From Geobacillus kaustophilus (GTDB taxonomy: Bacteria > Bacillota > Bacilli > Bacillales > Anoxybacillaceae), in assembly GCF_000948285.1 (NCBI RefSeq), contig NZ_JYBP01000003.1, forward strand, positions 1,798,001-1,862,000: DNA of 64,000 bases, written 5' to 3'. Shown here piece after piece: positions 1 to 7,892 of the stretch. The notes beneath the pieces are model-generated. The model saw nothing but the letters and a program-made list of their open reading frames with translations. It ran no database searches and was not told the DNA's origin. Position numbers and translations under genes: made by a program. Each line of letters starts with the position of its first letter. Position 1 is the stretch's first letter.

Positions 1-655
1 CGAAATTCAGCTTCGCATCAAGCGCCATCACTTTGCCGTCGCCGGTGACGACAAGCGGGTTGATTTCGGCGATCGAGCAGTCTTTATCGACAAACACTTG
101 GTACAAGCCCATCATAAATTTGACCGCTTGGTTGACGAGATGCTTCGGAATGTTGATGTTGAAAGCCAATCGGCGCGCTTGGAACGCTTGGAGACCGACG
201 GCTGGATCGATGTATTCTTTAAAAATTTTCTCCGGCGTTTTCGCCGCCACTTCTTCGATTTCCGTTCCGCCTTCTTCCGACCCCATTAATACGACGCGCG
301 AGGTGGCGCGGTCGACGACAAGGCCGATGTAGTATTCTTTTTGGATGTCGCACCCTTCTTCAATCAACAGCCGTTTCACTTCTTTTCCTTCCGGGCCGGT
401 TTGATGGGTGACGAGCACTTTGCCGAGCAGTTCGCTCGCATATGTACGGACTTCCTCGAGGCTTTTTGCCACTTTCACCCCGCCCGCTTTGCCGCGCCCG
501 CCGGCATGGATTTGCGCTTTGACAACACACACCGGCGCGCCGAGCTCTTTCGCCGCTTCGACCGCTTCATCCACCGTGAACGCGACGCGGCCGTTCGGCA
601 CGCTTACACCATAGCTTCGCAAAATTTCTTTTGCCTGGTATTCATGAATGTTCAT
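1..655 (-). CDS. sucC: Succinyl-CoA ligase [ADP-forming] subunit beta, N-terminal part
   Basis: ATP-grasp beta subunit of succinyl-CoA synthetase, which makes ATP from succinyl-CoA in the TCA cycle together with SucD. About 218 N-terminal residues are present; the gene runs off the window at its 3' side. The N-terminus [12 protein letters not shown] and the nucleotide-binding loop [14 protein letters not shown] (about residues 46-59) are typical of the family. The ATG at 655 is preceded by a strong AGGAGG. It follows ylqH on the same strand, as in Bacillus subtilis, but has its own promoter and a candidate carbon-catabolite site. Identification is firm. Confidence 0.96.
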   Translation of the reverse strand, partial: MNIHEYQAKEILRSYGVSVPNGRVAFTVDEAVEAAKELGAPVCVVKAQIHAGGRGKAGGVKVAKSLEEVRTYASELLGKVLVTHQTGPEGKEVKRLLIEEGCDIQKEYYIGLVVDRATSRVVLMGSEEGGTEIEEVAAKTPEKIFKEYIDPAVGLQAFQARRLAFNINIPKHLVNQAVKFMMGLYQVFVDKDCSIAEINPLVVTGDGKVMALDAKLNF

Positions 656-687
656 GCGCCAACCTCCTATGTATAAAATCAAAAAAG

Positions 688-730
688 TCTTAGCGCTTTC
701 ATTTTATACCTAACATTTCGCGCTTGTCCA
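688..730 (-). promoter_or_regulatory. sucC promoter with candidate cre (CcpA) site
   Basis: On the minus strand TGGACA (730-725), a 16-bp spacer and TATAAA (708-703) form a sigma-A-like promoter. Just downstream, at the expected start of transcription, TGAAAGCGCTAAGA (701-688) matches the cre consensus TGWNANCGNTNNCA except at the penultimate base. Known CcpA control of carbon metabolism in Bacillaceae makes repression by CcpA plausible, but this is inferred from sequence alone. Confidence 0.5.
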
Positions 731-770
731 CCGTTTCGCCGCAAAATTACGAAAGCGGGGAATAGGAAAA

Positions 771-1058
771 TTACCCCTTCCCCGCTCCTTCTCCTTTCGC
801 TTCCTGATCAAGCTGATACAAAAACGCGAACAATTCAGCCACTAAGGCGTACAGCTCCTCCGGGATCATTTCGTTGATCTCCACTTTCCCCAGCAGCTCA
901 ACAAGCGTCGGATCTTGGCGAATCGGCACGCCGTGCTCGCGGGCGGCGGCGATGATCGCTTCGGCGACTTTGCCAACCCCTTTCGCCTTGACGATCGGAG
1001 CTGCGTCAAGTGCCGCATCGTAAGACAAGACGACTGCTTTTTTCCGCTCCTCGTTCAT
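771..1058 (-). CDS. ylqH: FlhB C-terminal-domain-like protein (YlqH)
   Basis: A 95-residue protein matching only the cytoplasmic C-terminal domain of the flagellar export switch protein FlhB. Family-like segments are VVLSYDAAL, APIVKAKGVGKVAEAI, HGVPI and IPEELYALVAELFAFLY. The four membrane helices and the self-cleaving NPTH motif of true FlhB are absent, so it cannot act as a normal export gate. The chosen ATG at 1058 overlaps the ylqG stop as ATGA, with a GGTGG ribosome site upstream. Its position between ylqG and sucC matches B. subtilis ylqH. The function is unknown. Confidence 0.85.
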   Translation of the reverse strand: MNEERKKAVVLSYDAALDAAPIVKAKGVGKVAEAIIAAAREHGVPIRQDPTLVELLGKVEINEMIPEELYALVAELFAFLYQLDQEAKGEGAGKG

Positions 1059-2603
1059 GCTTGGCAATCCACCTCGCTGCAACTGTCGGCAAACAGAAAA
1101 ACGGAAGGCGGAGGAGGGGCGGAACGCGTTGCCTTTACATCAATGCCTGAAAGCGCATACCCGTGCGCCTGAAACCGCTCTTTGACAAGCGGAGCCATCC
1201 GAGCGGCAGCAACCGGCAGCCGCGGATCATCGTGAAAAATGGAGATGTGGACGATCCGTCGTTGCACGCGCATATCAACGATCACCTCTCCCAGCTCTTC
1301 AAGCGTCAGGTAACAAACAATGCGGTTGTAATCGGCATCAAGCGGCCCGCCTTGTTTCCTGCTTCCTTGCCAGCACACAGCAAAATCGCTGCTGCGGCCG
1401 CCAAGCGGCAATGGCAACGAAATCCATACGTGATCAATGAGCCCATCGCCGCCAGCAGCGATGGCCATGCCATCGAGCTGGTCGAGAATCGCTTCGGCCG
1501 CCCTCTTGGCCCCTTCGCTCCCCGATTCATGAAGAAAGCGAAGAAGCAGCCGTTTCAACGACGGGACGGAAGGCAAATCCTCGATTTTCCCAACACGGAC
1601 GAGCGCCGCCTCGTCCTCAAGTCCAAGCCGCACGGCCGCCCGCCTCAGCCAGCAAAACAGCGACAGCGCCGGATCTCTCGCCGCTCGAGCGGCCGCCCAC
1701 AACTTCGCTTCCGCGGCGGGCAGCGCTCCGCTTTGATAGGCGGCATCGAGAGCGGCCCACCGTTCCAAAAACGCCTCCTCGTCCGTCAAGCCGAGCTGCC
1801 GAATGATATCGGCAAACCGGCGGCATTGCACCGCCTCCCGAAGCGCCAAGCGGCGGTCCTCCGGCAACGGGGCGAGCCCAAGGCGGGCAAGAAGCGCGCG
1901 GGCCGTTTCGGCCTCTTCCTCCCCTGACAGCAACAAACGCACGGCCGCCTCGTAAGCGAACAGCGGCGGTGAAAGAAACTTCTCCATCGCCCGGCTGAGC
2001 TCAAGGGCCGCCGGATGGGCGGAAAGGGCGGCGAGCGCTGTTTTCAGCCTTCCTAAGCCATCAGCAATCGCCCCCCCCGGTTTTGGCTGCCCATAGCGCG
2101 CGAAACACGGCTGAAGAGAACGGCAGCCGGCGGCGAAACAAATGGGCGAGCACGTCTTCGGCCGCGTCCGGCTGGCCGGTCTCTTTCACCGCTTCAGTCA
2201 GTGCGGCAATTTCCTCTTTCGTTGCAGCCGCGCCAGCTTTCAGCGCTTGGCGGAGCACCGGCAGCGCCGCATCCGGCAGTTTCCACGCTTTTTGCCACCG
2301 GCGCACCGCCTCTTCACCTGACGGAGCAGACGCCGGTTCGGAAAGGGGAATGGCTTTCCAATAAATTGTTCCTTGTCGTTCGTGAATTTCAAACAAATAC
2401 AAACGTCCGACAGCAAGCGGCGCCTCCAAACGGGCGCGCACAAGTTGTCCGCCAGCGCGGACGAGCGCTGCCCGCTCCCCGGTTTCCATCTCCTCGACCC
2501 GCTCCACTCGGCCGACGACGGCCTGCCCCGGCTGAAACCGCCGGCTGGATGCCGCGTCGCGGACAGCGGTCGTTGGCATCGTCCGCTCCATGCGCTCGAC
2601 CAT
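1055..2603 (-). pseudogene. ylqG: YlqG-like protein, split by a frameshift at a G8 tract
   Basis: Two minus-strand frames together make one ylqG-type gene of about 515 codons. The first frame (2603-2061, 180 residues) carries a small beta-rich start (GRVERVEEMETGERAALVRAGG) and then helical sequence; it ends just after TGGGDC. The second frame (to 1055) is open from inside the junction and reads IADGLGRLKTALAALSAHP before its first ATG at 1987. The switch lies on eight consecutive G residues (complement of C2070-2077); seven G would restore one frame. The gene sits between rnhB and ylqH as in B. subtilis. Its function is unknown. It could be a true pseudogene, slippage-controlled, or a sequence error. 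Confidence 0.8.
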
Positions 2604-2621
2604 TTCGTCCCACCCCTTCTT

Positions 2622-3404
2622 CTAGAGCTGCTCGCTCGCCTTCAGCACCTCCCTCACCGGTGCGAACGAACGACGATGCTCAGGCGTAACGCCGTAGCGG
2701 CGGATCGCCTCGAAATGTTCCGGCGTTCCATAGCCCATATGGCGCGCGAACCCGTATTGTGGATAGCGGCGATCCAGTTCTTTCATCCAGCGGTCGCGCG
2801 TCACTTTGGCAATGACCGACGCAGCGGCGATCGAAGCGCTGTTGGCATCTCCTTTTATGAGGCGCTGTTGCGGCAGTGGGCACGGCACCGCCATCGCATC
2901 AACAAGCAAATGTTCAGGCGGCGGGGAAAGGGCGCTCACCGCTTTCGCCATCGCTTGCCTTGTCGCTTCGTAAATATTCCTTTCATCGATCTCCGCCGCG
3001 CTGACGATGCCGATGCCGATGGCGACGGCGCACGCTTCAATTTGCGCAAACAATGCCTCGCGCTTTTCCGGCGTCAGCCGCTTCGAGTCGTCAAGCCCCG
3101 GCAAATAGGCGTCTTTCGGCAAGATGACCGCGGCGGCGACGACCGGGCCGGCCAGCGGGCCGCGCCCGGCCTCATCAATGCCGGCGATCCGTCTAACACC
3201 AGCGGCATATAGTTCCCGCTCATAACGCATCAATTCTTCCCACCGTTGCTGCTCAGCGTGCCGGCGCGCTTGCTGCCGTTTGAAACGGGCAAGAAGCGCC
3301 TGCACGCTTTTTCGCTCATCCTGCCGCAGCATTTCCCAGCGCGGGTCGTCCGCGCTAAGCTCCGGGAGCAGCGCTTCAATGTCTTTCACCGTATACCGCT
3401 TCAT
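2622..3404 (-). CDS. rnhB: Ribonuclease HII
   Basis: Cleaves the RNA strand of RNA-DNA hybrids and starts removal of single ribonucleotides misincorporated into DNA. At 260 residues it has the usual Bacillus N-terminal extension of about 70 residues before the catalytic core. The signature [12 protein letters not shown] supplies the acidic pair Asp77-Glu78; further conserved acids lie at Asp169 (LLVDAM) and in the segment [14 protein letters not shown]. It follows rbgA in the same direction, separated by a terminator-like hairpin, and precedes ylqG. Identification is secure. Confidence 0.97.
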   Translation of the reverse strand: MKRYTVKDIEALLPELSADDPRWEMLRQDERKSVQALLARFKRQQARRHAEQQRWEELMRYERELYAAGVRRIAGIDEAGRGPLAGPVVAAAVILPKDAYLPGLDDSKRLTPEKREALFAQIEACAVAIGIGIVSAAEIDERNIYEATRQAMAKAVSALSPPPEHLLVDAMAVPCPLPQQRLIKGDANSASIAAASVIAKVTRDRWMKELDRRYPQYGFARHMGYGTPEHFEAIRRYGVTPEHRRSFAPVREVLKASEQL

Positions 3405-3465
3405 GCTCCTCTCCCTCTTCTACTTATACTATCGGCTCTGTTCGGCCGACCGTAAAGCACCGCCG

Positions 3466-3512
3466 GCAAAAAAACGCCCGCCGGACGCGCTACATCCGTG
3501 AAGCGGGCGTTT
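3466..3512 (-). terminator. Intrinsic terminator at the rbgA 3' end
   Basis: On the minus strand a 10-bp stem AAACGCCCGC / GCGGGCGTTT (3512-3503 and 3481-3472), with a 21-nt loop that can itself pair (CGGA..TCCG), is followed by a T run. It overlaps the last codons of rbgA and would reduce read-through into rnhB. Confidence 0.8.
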
Positions 3513-4350
3513 CAAAGCTTAAGCGGCCTAATTTTTCCGTGCGGATGTCATACAAAACGATATCAGCTACTTTATCGTAGTCGACAGCGCCGCCTGACGT
3601 CAAACAGCCGCGCCGCCTTCCGATGGCGTCAAACAAAGCGACGATGTCACTAGGAATGTCATCAAGGCCGTAGCGCTCTTTAAGCCGGTTGGGATAGTGG
3701 ATCGACAAAAAGCGGAGCGCATAAACGGCGACATCCTGCAAGTTTAAAATTTCATCCTTAATGGCACCGGTCACCGCCAACTTGTAGCCGACGTTCTCAT
3801 CCTCAAATTTCGGCCATAGGATGCCTGGGGTATCAAGCAACTCCATTTCTTTGCCGACTTTGATCCATTGCTGCGCTTTTGTCACCCCCGGCTTGTCGCC
3901 GGTTTTCGCGATATGGCGGCCGGCGAGCCGGTTGATCAGCGTCGACTTGCCGACGTTCGGGATGCCGACGATGAGCGCCCGAACCGGGCGCGGGTTTTTA
4001 ATCCCTTTCGCCCGCATTTTCTCGAATTTATCTTTCACCATCTCTTTCGCCGCCGCCGCGATTTGCCGGACTCCTGTTCCGCTTTGAGCATCGATGGGCA
4101 AAGCCAGCCGCCCTTGATCGCGGAAATAGCGGATCCACTGTTCGGTCACCGCCTCATCGGCCATATCAGCCTTATTGAGCAAAATGAGGCGCGGCTTTTG
4201 TCCGAGAATCTCGTCGATCATCGGGTTGCGCGAAGACATCGGCACACGGGCGTCAAGCAGCTCAAACGCTACGTCGATCAACTTTAATTTTTCTTGCACT
4301 TCCCGCTTGGCCTTCGCCATATGGCCGGGGAACCATTGAATCACTGTCAT
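3490..4350 (-). CDS. rbgA: Ribosome biogenesis GTPase RbgA (YlqF)
   Basis: GTPase needed for late assembly of the 50S ribosomal subunit. The motifs are circularly permuted, as expected for the family: NKAD (G4, residues 59-62) comes before GIPNVGKS (G1, 129-136) and DTPG (G3, 173-176). The ATG at 4350 gives the usual N-terminus [11 protein letters not shown] and sits six bases after AGGTG; earlier GTG and ATG codons at 4359 and 4356 lack good spacing. The product is 286 residues, the normal size. It follows lepB by a few bases, so the two are probably co-transcribed. Confidence 0.96.
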   Translation of the reverse strand: MTVIQWFPGHMAKAKREVQEKLKLIDVAFELLDARVPMSSRNPMIDEILGQKPRLILLNKADMADEAVTEQWIRYFRDQGRLALPIDAQSGTGVRQIAAAAKEMVKDKFEKMRAKGIKNPRPVRALIVGIPNVGKSTLINRLAGRHIAKTGDKPGVTKAQQWIKVGKEMELLDTPGILWPKFEDENVGYKLAVTGAIKDEILNLQDVAVYALRFLSIHYPNRLKERYGLDDIPSDIVALFDAIGRRRGCLTSGGAVDYDKVADIVLYDIRTEKLGRLSFETPASRM

Positions 4351-4368
4351 TGGCATCACCTGCCTCGT

Positions 4369-4923
4369 TTATTTCACAATCCGGGCGTCAGAAAGCGGCC
4401 AATACACAAGATTCGCCTTGCCAACGACTTTTGACATCGGAATGAAGCCGATATGGCGGCTGTCTTTGCTGAAACGGCGATTGTCGCCCATGACAAACAA
4501 ATGCCCCGGCGGCACCGTGCTTCGCCCGGTCAGTTCCTCCAAAGTGAACGATTCCGTCAGTGGACCGCCGTCGGACAACTGCTTTTTATACTCGTCCAAA
4601 TATGGCTCTTCATACGGCTTGCCATTGATATAGAGCGTATCATTTTTGTATTCAATTCGATCGCCCGGCAGGCCGATGACTCGCTTAATATAGTCTCTCC
4701 CTTCTTCGGCGTGAAAAACAATGATATCGAAACGGTGCGGCATGCCGATTTTATACGCCAGTTTATTGACGATCATCCGCTCATGGTTATGTAATGTCGG
4801 CATCATCGAATAACCGTCGACGATGATCGGAGCGAAAATAAAGTAGCGGATACCCCCGGCGAGCAAGACAGCAACGACGATCGCTTTCATCCATTCGCGC
4901 CATTCGCTTTTTTTCTGTTCCAT
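4369..4923 (-). CDS. lepB: Signal peptidase I
   Basis: Membrane serine protease that removes signal peptides from exported pre-proteins on the outer face of the cytoplasmic membrane. The 184-residue, single-helix form is typical of Gram-positives: an N-terminal membrane segment (about residues 11-31), the catalytic Ser39 in DGYSMMPTL, and the catalytic Lys80 in RDYIKRVIGLPGD. GDNRRFSKDSR near the C-terminus is the conserved box E. It lies between rplS and rbgA, the same neighbourhood as a B. subtilis signal peptidase-like context. The exact paralogue name (SipS or SipT type) is not assigned. Confidence 0.95.
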   Translation of the reverse strand: MEQKKSEWREWMKAIVVAVLLAGGIRYFIFAPIIVDGYSMMPTLHNHERMIVNKLAYKIGMPHRFDIIVFHAEEGRDYIKRVIGLPGDRIEYKNDTLYINGKPYEEPYLDEYKKQLSDGGPLTESFTLEELTGRSTVPPGHLFVMGDNRRFSKDSRHIGFIPMSKVVGKANLVYWPLSDARIVK

Positions 4924-4954
4924 TGTCCACCCACCTAAATCAAAGTTTGCAGTC

Positions 4955-5033
4955 GTGGATCACTACCGTAACCATCATTGACGGTAGTGAAAAAAGGAGC
5001 TTGAAAGCAAGCTCCTTTTCCGCTGTGATCCAC
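4955..5033 (-). terminator. rplS terminator inside a larger cruciform-like structure
   Basis: Downstream of rplS on the minus strand, a 12-bp stem (AAAAGGAGCTTG / CAAGCTCCTTTT, 5019-5008 and 5003-4992) with a 4-nt loop and following T run is a strong terminator. Next to it lies a second hairpin, CACTACCGT (4961-4969) / ACGGTAGTG (4981-4989). Both are enclosed by GTGGATCAC (4955-4963) and its reverse complement GTGATCCAC (5025-5033). Confidence 0.85.
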
Positions 5034-5042
5034 CGTTGTCCA

Positions 5043-5402
5043 TTATTGCGCTGCGTTCGTATTTTCCTTGATGCGCGCCGCTTTGCCGCGAAGTTCACGC
5101 AAGTAGTACAATTTCGCGCGGCGGACTTTCCCGCGGCGGATGACTTCCAGCTTGGCGATTTTCGGCGTATGCACCGGGAATGTGCGCTCAACGCCGACGC
5201 CATAGGACACTTTGCGGACCGTGAACGTTTCGCTGATGCCCGCTCCGCGCCGTTTAATGACAACACCTTCAAACACTTGGATGCGTTCGCGGTTGCCTTC
5301 GACGACTTTCACATGAACGCGCACCGTGTCGCCCGGGCGGAAATCCGGCAAATCCGTCCGGAGTTGTTCTTTCGTAATCTCTTGGATTAAATGATGCATC
5401 AT
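5043..5402 (-). CDS. rplS: 50S ribosomal protein L19
   Basis: Large-subunit protein located at the interface with the 30S subunit. The 119 residues match L19 throughout, with the diagnostic segments [36 protein letters not shown] and [15 protein letters not shown]. Two adjacent ATG codons (5402 and 5399) follow GGAAGGAG; the second gives the more usual N-terminus MHHLIQEI. It has its own promoter and structured leader after trmD and a strong terminator downstream, so it can be expressed as a single-gene unit. Confidence 0.97.
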   Translation of the reverse strand: MMHHLIQEITKEQLRTDLPDFRPGDTVRVHVKVVEGNRERIQVFEGVVIKRRGAGISETFTVRKVSYGVGVERTFPVHTPKIAKLEVIRRGKVRRAKLYYLRELRGKAARIKENTNAAQ

Positions 5403-5496
5403 GATCCACTCCTTCCACAGATGTTCATGCCAATGATCTCTTCATTGTAGCGGAACATCGTTTTCCGTCCTCAAGCAGATCGCTTAAGGCCACACA
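5403..5496 (-). ncRNA. L19-type structured leader of rplS
   Basis: The 5' untranslated region of rplS folds into two hairpins. One pairs GCTTAAG-type arms (5488-5482 with 5476-5470). The other pairs GAACATC / GATGTTC (5459-5453 with 5426-5420) with an inner AATG / CATT stem. Leaders of this kind upstream of rplS are known in low-GC Gram-positives and thought to mediate autoregulation by L19. The family match is inferred from position and fold, not from a covariance search. Confidence 0.6.
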
Positions 5497-5502
5497 AAAG
5501 AC

Positions 5503-5531
5503 ATGATAGCATAAACTGTTGACTCAGGCAA
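5503..5531 (-). promoter_or_regulatory. rplS promoter
   Basis: On the minus strand TTGCCT (5531-5526), a 17-bp spacer and TATCAT (5508-5503), the latter preceded by TGC (extended -10), form a sigma-A-type promoter just after the trmD stop codon. Confidence 0.65.
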
Positions 5532-5534
5532 TAG

Positions 5535-6269
5535 CTATTCGCGCTCCTTCTCCCACTCTTTCAGCCATTGCTTTTGCTTGTCTGTAAGCGGATATTCATC
5601 GAGCAAGTCCGGACGGCGCAAAAACGTGCGCCGGAGCGACTCCTTCTCGCGCCACTCGGCGATGAGCTGATGGTTGCCTGACAGCAATACATCCGGCACC
5701 TTCATGCCGCGAAAATCGGCCGGCCTTGTGTATTGCGGATACTCAAGCAGCCCGGAGCTGAACGAGTCATCGACCGGCGACGCCTCATTGCCGAGCACCC
5801 CGGGGAGAAGGCGGACAACGCTGTCGACAACAACCATGGCGCCGAGCTCCCCGCCCGTTAAAATATAGTCGCCGATCGAAATTTCATCGGTTGCTAAATA
5901 TTGGCGGATGCGTTCGTCATACCCTTCGTAATGGCCGCAAATGAGCACCAAATGCGTTTCTTTCGCCAGCTCTTCCGCCTTTTTTTGCGTGTAGCGCTCG
6001 CCTTGCGGACAAAGCAAAATGATGCGGGCGCCAGGCGATCCAGCCGTCACGTGTTCCACTGCGTCAAAAATCGGCTGTGGCTTCAGCACCATGCCGGCGC
6101 CGCCGCCGTACGGATAATCGTCGACCGTTTTATGCTTGTTGTCGGCAAACTCGCGAAAATCAATAAGGCGGATGTCGACGGCCCCTTTTTCTTGCGCCTT
6201 CTTTAAAATTGACTCACTCAACACCCCGGAAAACATGCCGGGAAACAACGTTAAAATATCGATCCGCAT
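5535..6269 (-). CDS. trmD: tRNA (guanine-N1-)-methyltransferase
   Basis: Methylates G37 of tRNAs reading CNN codons, which prevents +1 frameshifting; S-adenosylmethionine is the donor. It is a 244-residue SPOUT enzyme with the N-terminus [13 protein letters not shown], the loop [13 protein letters not shown] and the trefoil-knot segment [19 protein letters not shown]. Its ATG overlaps the rimM stop as TAATG, so the pair is translationally coupled, as in other bacteria where trmD follows rimM. Length and motifs are normal. Confidence 0.97.
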   Translation of the reverse strand: MRIDILTLFPGMFSGVLSESILKKAQEKGAVDIRLIDFREFADNKHKTVDDYPYGGGAGMVLKPQPIFDAVEHVTAGSPGARIILLCPQGERYTQKKAEELAKETHLVLICGHYEGYDERIRQYLATDEISIGDYILTGGELGAMVVVDSVVRLLPGVLGNEASPVDDSFSSGLLEYPQYTRPADFRGMKVPDVLLSGNHQLIAEWREKESLRRTFLRRPDLLDEYPLTDKQKQWLKEWEKERE

Positions 6270-6787
6270 TATTCGAGCAGCCCTTCCATCGGCCGGATGA
6301 TGATCGTTTTCCGCTCCGGATCGACGTGCAAAACGACCTCGTCAATGTACGGAATGAGCGCTTCCGATCCGTCTTCGCGCCGGACGACCCAGACGTCGTT
6401 CGCCCCTGGAGTCAAAATTTCCTTTACCGCGCCGATGGTCTCCCCGCCTTCTGTCACGACAGTGCAGCCGATGATCTCATGGAAATAATATTCCCCTTCC
6501 GCAAGTTCGCCGAGCTGGCTTTCCGGCACCTTCAGCATCGCCCCCTTAAACCGTTCAACGTCGTTGATGCTGTCATAGCCTTCAAACGACAACAAGTCAA
6601 ACGATTTATGGACGCGGTGGCTTTTCACCGTGACTTCAATCGGTTCCGTTTCCCGTTCGCGGAAAATGTACAGCTTGTTTCCTTTTTTATACCGTTCTTC
6701 AGGAAAGTCGGTGCGCGAAATGACGCGCACTTCGCCGCGAATGCCGTGCGTATTGACAATTTTTCCGACATTAAACCATCGTTCCAT
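6269..6787 (-). CDS. rimM: Ribosome maturation factor RimM
   Basis: Assists processing of 16S rRNA and assembly of the 30S head, binding ribosomal protein S19. The 172-residue product has the N-terminal RimM beta-barrel ([18 protein letters not shown]) and a C-terminal PRC-barrel (about residues 95-170, [12 protein letters not shown]). The ATG at 6787 lies nine bases after AGAAGGG; an upstream ATG at 6796 would leave no spacing. It is sandwiched between ylqD and trmD in the rpsP operon. Confidence 0.96.
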   Translation of the reverse strand: MERWFNVGKIVNTHGIRGEVRVISRTDFPEERYKKGNKLYIFRERETEPIEVTVKSHRVHKSFDLLSFEGYDSINDVERFKGAMLKVPESQLGELAEGEYYFHEIIGCTVVTEGGETIGAVKEILTPGANDVWVVRREDGSEALIPYIDEVVLHVDPERKTIIIRPMEGLLE

Positions 6788-6802
6788 CGCTTTCATCCCT
6801 TC

Positions 6803-7189
6803 TTAGCGAATCTCTTTGACGACGCCGTCTTCAATGATGATGGCGCGCGTTTTTGTCACCTCTTCCCAACGGTCGCCGACGTTCACCTCAACGAGCGCCT
6901 CGACTTCCCGCTCTTTCAATTCGCTCCCTAACGGTAGCATATGTAATTGTTCGAGCTGAAACTCAAGCAGTTTCATTTTCTCCATCCGCTCGTCGATCTC
7001 TTTGGCAAAATATTGTTTCACTAAAGCGGGCGGATAGTTTCCGCTTTTCTCCATTCGTTTCTGTTCAAAACGAAGCTGGTCGCACTCGCGCTCGAGCTGC
7101 TGCTTGCGCGCCAAAAACGCGGCGGAAAGCTCTTGTTTGCTCCGTTCGGTGACGATTTGCCGCACCTCAACCGTTTGAATGAGCTTCAT
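6803..7189 (-). CDS. ylqD: YlqD family protein
   Basis: A 128-residue protein of unknown biochemical role, conserved between khpA and rimM in Bacillaceae. The central part (about residues 25-75) is charged and heptad-rich (LERECDQLRFEQKRMEKSG), suggesting a coiled coil. The C-terminal part, EVNVGDRWEEVTKTRAIIIEDGVVKEI, looks like a small beta domain. There are no membrane segments or signal peptide. Genomic context points to ribosome or RNA work but does not prove it. Confidence 0.85.
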   Translation of the reverse strand: MKLIQTVEVRQIVTERSKQELSAAFLARKQQLERECDQLRFEQKRMEKSGNYPPALVKQYFAKEIDERMEKMKLLEFQLEQLHMLPLGSELKEREVEALVEVNVGDRWEEVTKTRAIIIEDGVVKEIR

Positions 7190-7256
7190 CCTCTTCCCCC
7201 TTTTGACACGGAACGAACGGCACCTGGGCCATTTCCGCGCCCTTTGGCATCATATC

Positions 7257-7283
7257 AAAAAAGGGAGAGGAACATCCTCACCC
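7257..7283 (-). terminator. Terminator-like hairpin overlapping the khpA stop
   Basis: GGGTGAGGA / TCCTCTCCC (7283-7275 and 7271-7263, one T-T mismatch) with a 3-nt loop is followed by six T on the minus strand. Lying inside the operon, it probably attenuates rather than ends transcription into ylqD-rimM-trmD. Confidence 0.65.
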
Positions 7284-7520
7284 TTTGTCTTTCACTTGCA
7301 CAACAACCCGCTTTGGCGATCCGGCCGCGGCGGCGGCAACGACCATGCGAATCGCCTGGATCGTCCGCCCTTGTTTGCCGATCACTTTGCCAGTGTCGTC
7401 TTCATGCACGGATAACTCATAGATGACGGCCGTCTCTTCTTCGCGGCGCTCAACCGCCACCGCCTCCGGATGATCGACAAGTGCCTTGACGATCGTTTCA
7501 ATGAGCGGCTTCATGTGCAT
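7278..7520 (-). CDS. khpA: KH-domain RNA-binding protein KhpA (YlqC)
   Basis: Small RNA-binding protein which, in Gram-positives, partners KhpB/Jag and influences cell-division and cell-wall mRNAs. The 80 residues are a single KH domain; the RNA-binding GxxG loop is GKQG in GKVIGKQGRTIQAIR. Two starts are possible (ATG at 7520 or 7514); the second gives MKPLIETIVKALVDHPE and either is only a few bases downstream of rpsP. It is the second gene of the rpsP operon. Confidence 0.92.
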   Translation of the reverse strand: MHMKPLIETIVKALVDHPEAVAVERREEETAVIYELSVHEDDTGKVIGKQGRTIQAIRMVVAAAAAGSPKRVVVQVKDKG

Positions 7521-7525
7521 CTCGC

Positions 7526-7798
7526 TTATTTGCCGTATTTCAAGTTATGGAACTTCTCTAAAATGCCTTGCTTCGACAGCAAGCTGCGCACCGTATCCGA
7601 CGGTTTGGCGCCGTTTTGCAGCCATTTGAGCGCCAGTTCCTCATCGATTTTCACTTGCGCCGGCTCAGCGACCGGATCGTACGTGCCGATCGTTTCGATA
7701 AAACGACCGTCGCGCGGCGAGCGCGAATCAGCTACCACGATGCGATAGAACGGTTTTTTCTTTGTCCCCATGCGTTTTAAACGAATTTTTACTGCCAT
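7526..7798 (-). CDS. rpsP: 30S ribosomal protein S16
   Basis: Small-subunit assembly protein bound to the 5' domain of 16S rRNA. The 90-residue product begins [20 protein letters not shown], the standard S16 start, and contains the conserved [15 protein letters not shown]. The ATG at 7798 follows GGAGGTG by ten bases; an in-frame extension to 7828 is unlikely. A good promoter lies upstream, so rpsP heads the rpsP-khpA-ylqD-rimM-trmD operon, with possible read-through from ffh. Confidence 0.97.
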   Translation of the reverse strand: MAVKIRLKRMGTKKKPFYRIVVADSRSPRDGRFIETIGTYDPVAEPAQVKIDEELALKWLQNGAKPSDTVRSLLSKQGILEKFHNLKYGK

Positions 7799-7838
7799 AG
7801 TCAGTACGCACCTCCGTATAGAGTTCACACAAGATAGT

Positions 7839-7867
7839 ATATTAACAATTCTTTTTCCGTTTGTAAA
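7839..7867 (-). promoter_or_regulatory. rpsP operon promoter
   Basis: TTTACA (7867-7862), a 17-bp spacer and TAATAT (7844-7839) on the minus strand, between ffh and rpsP. Confidence 0.6.
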
Positions 7868-7892
7868 GGTTTTTCGCTTAACAGATCTTCAT

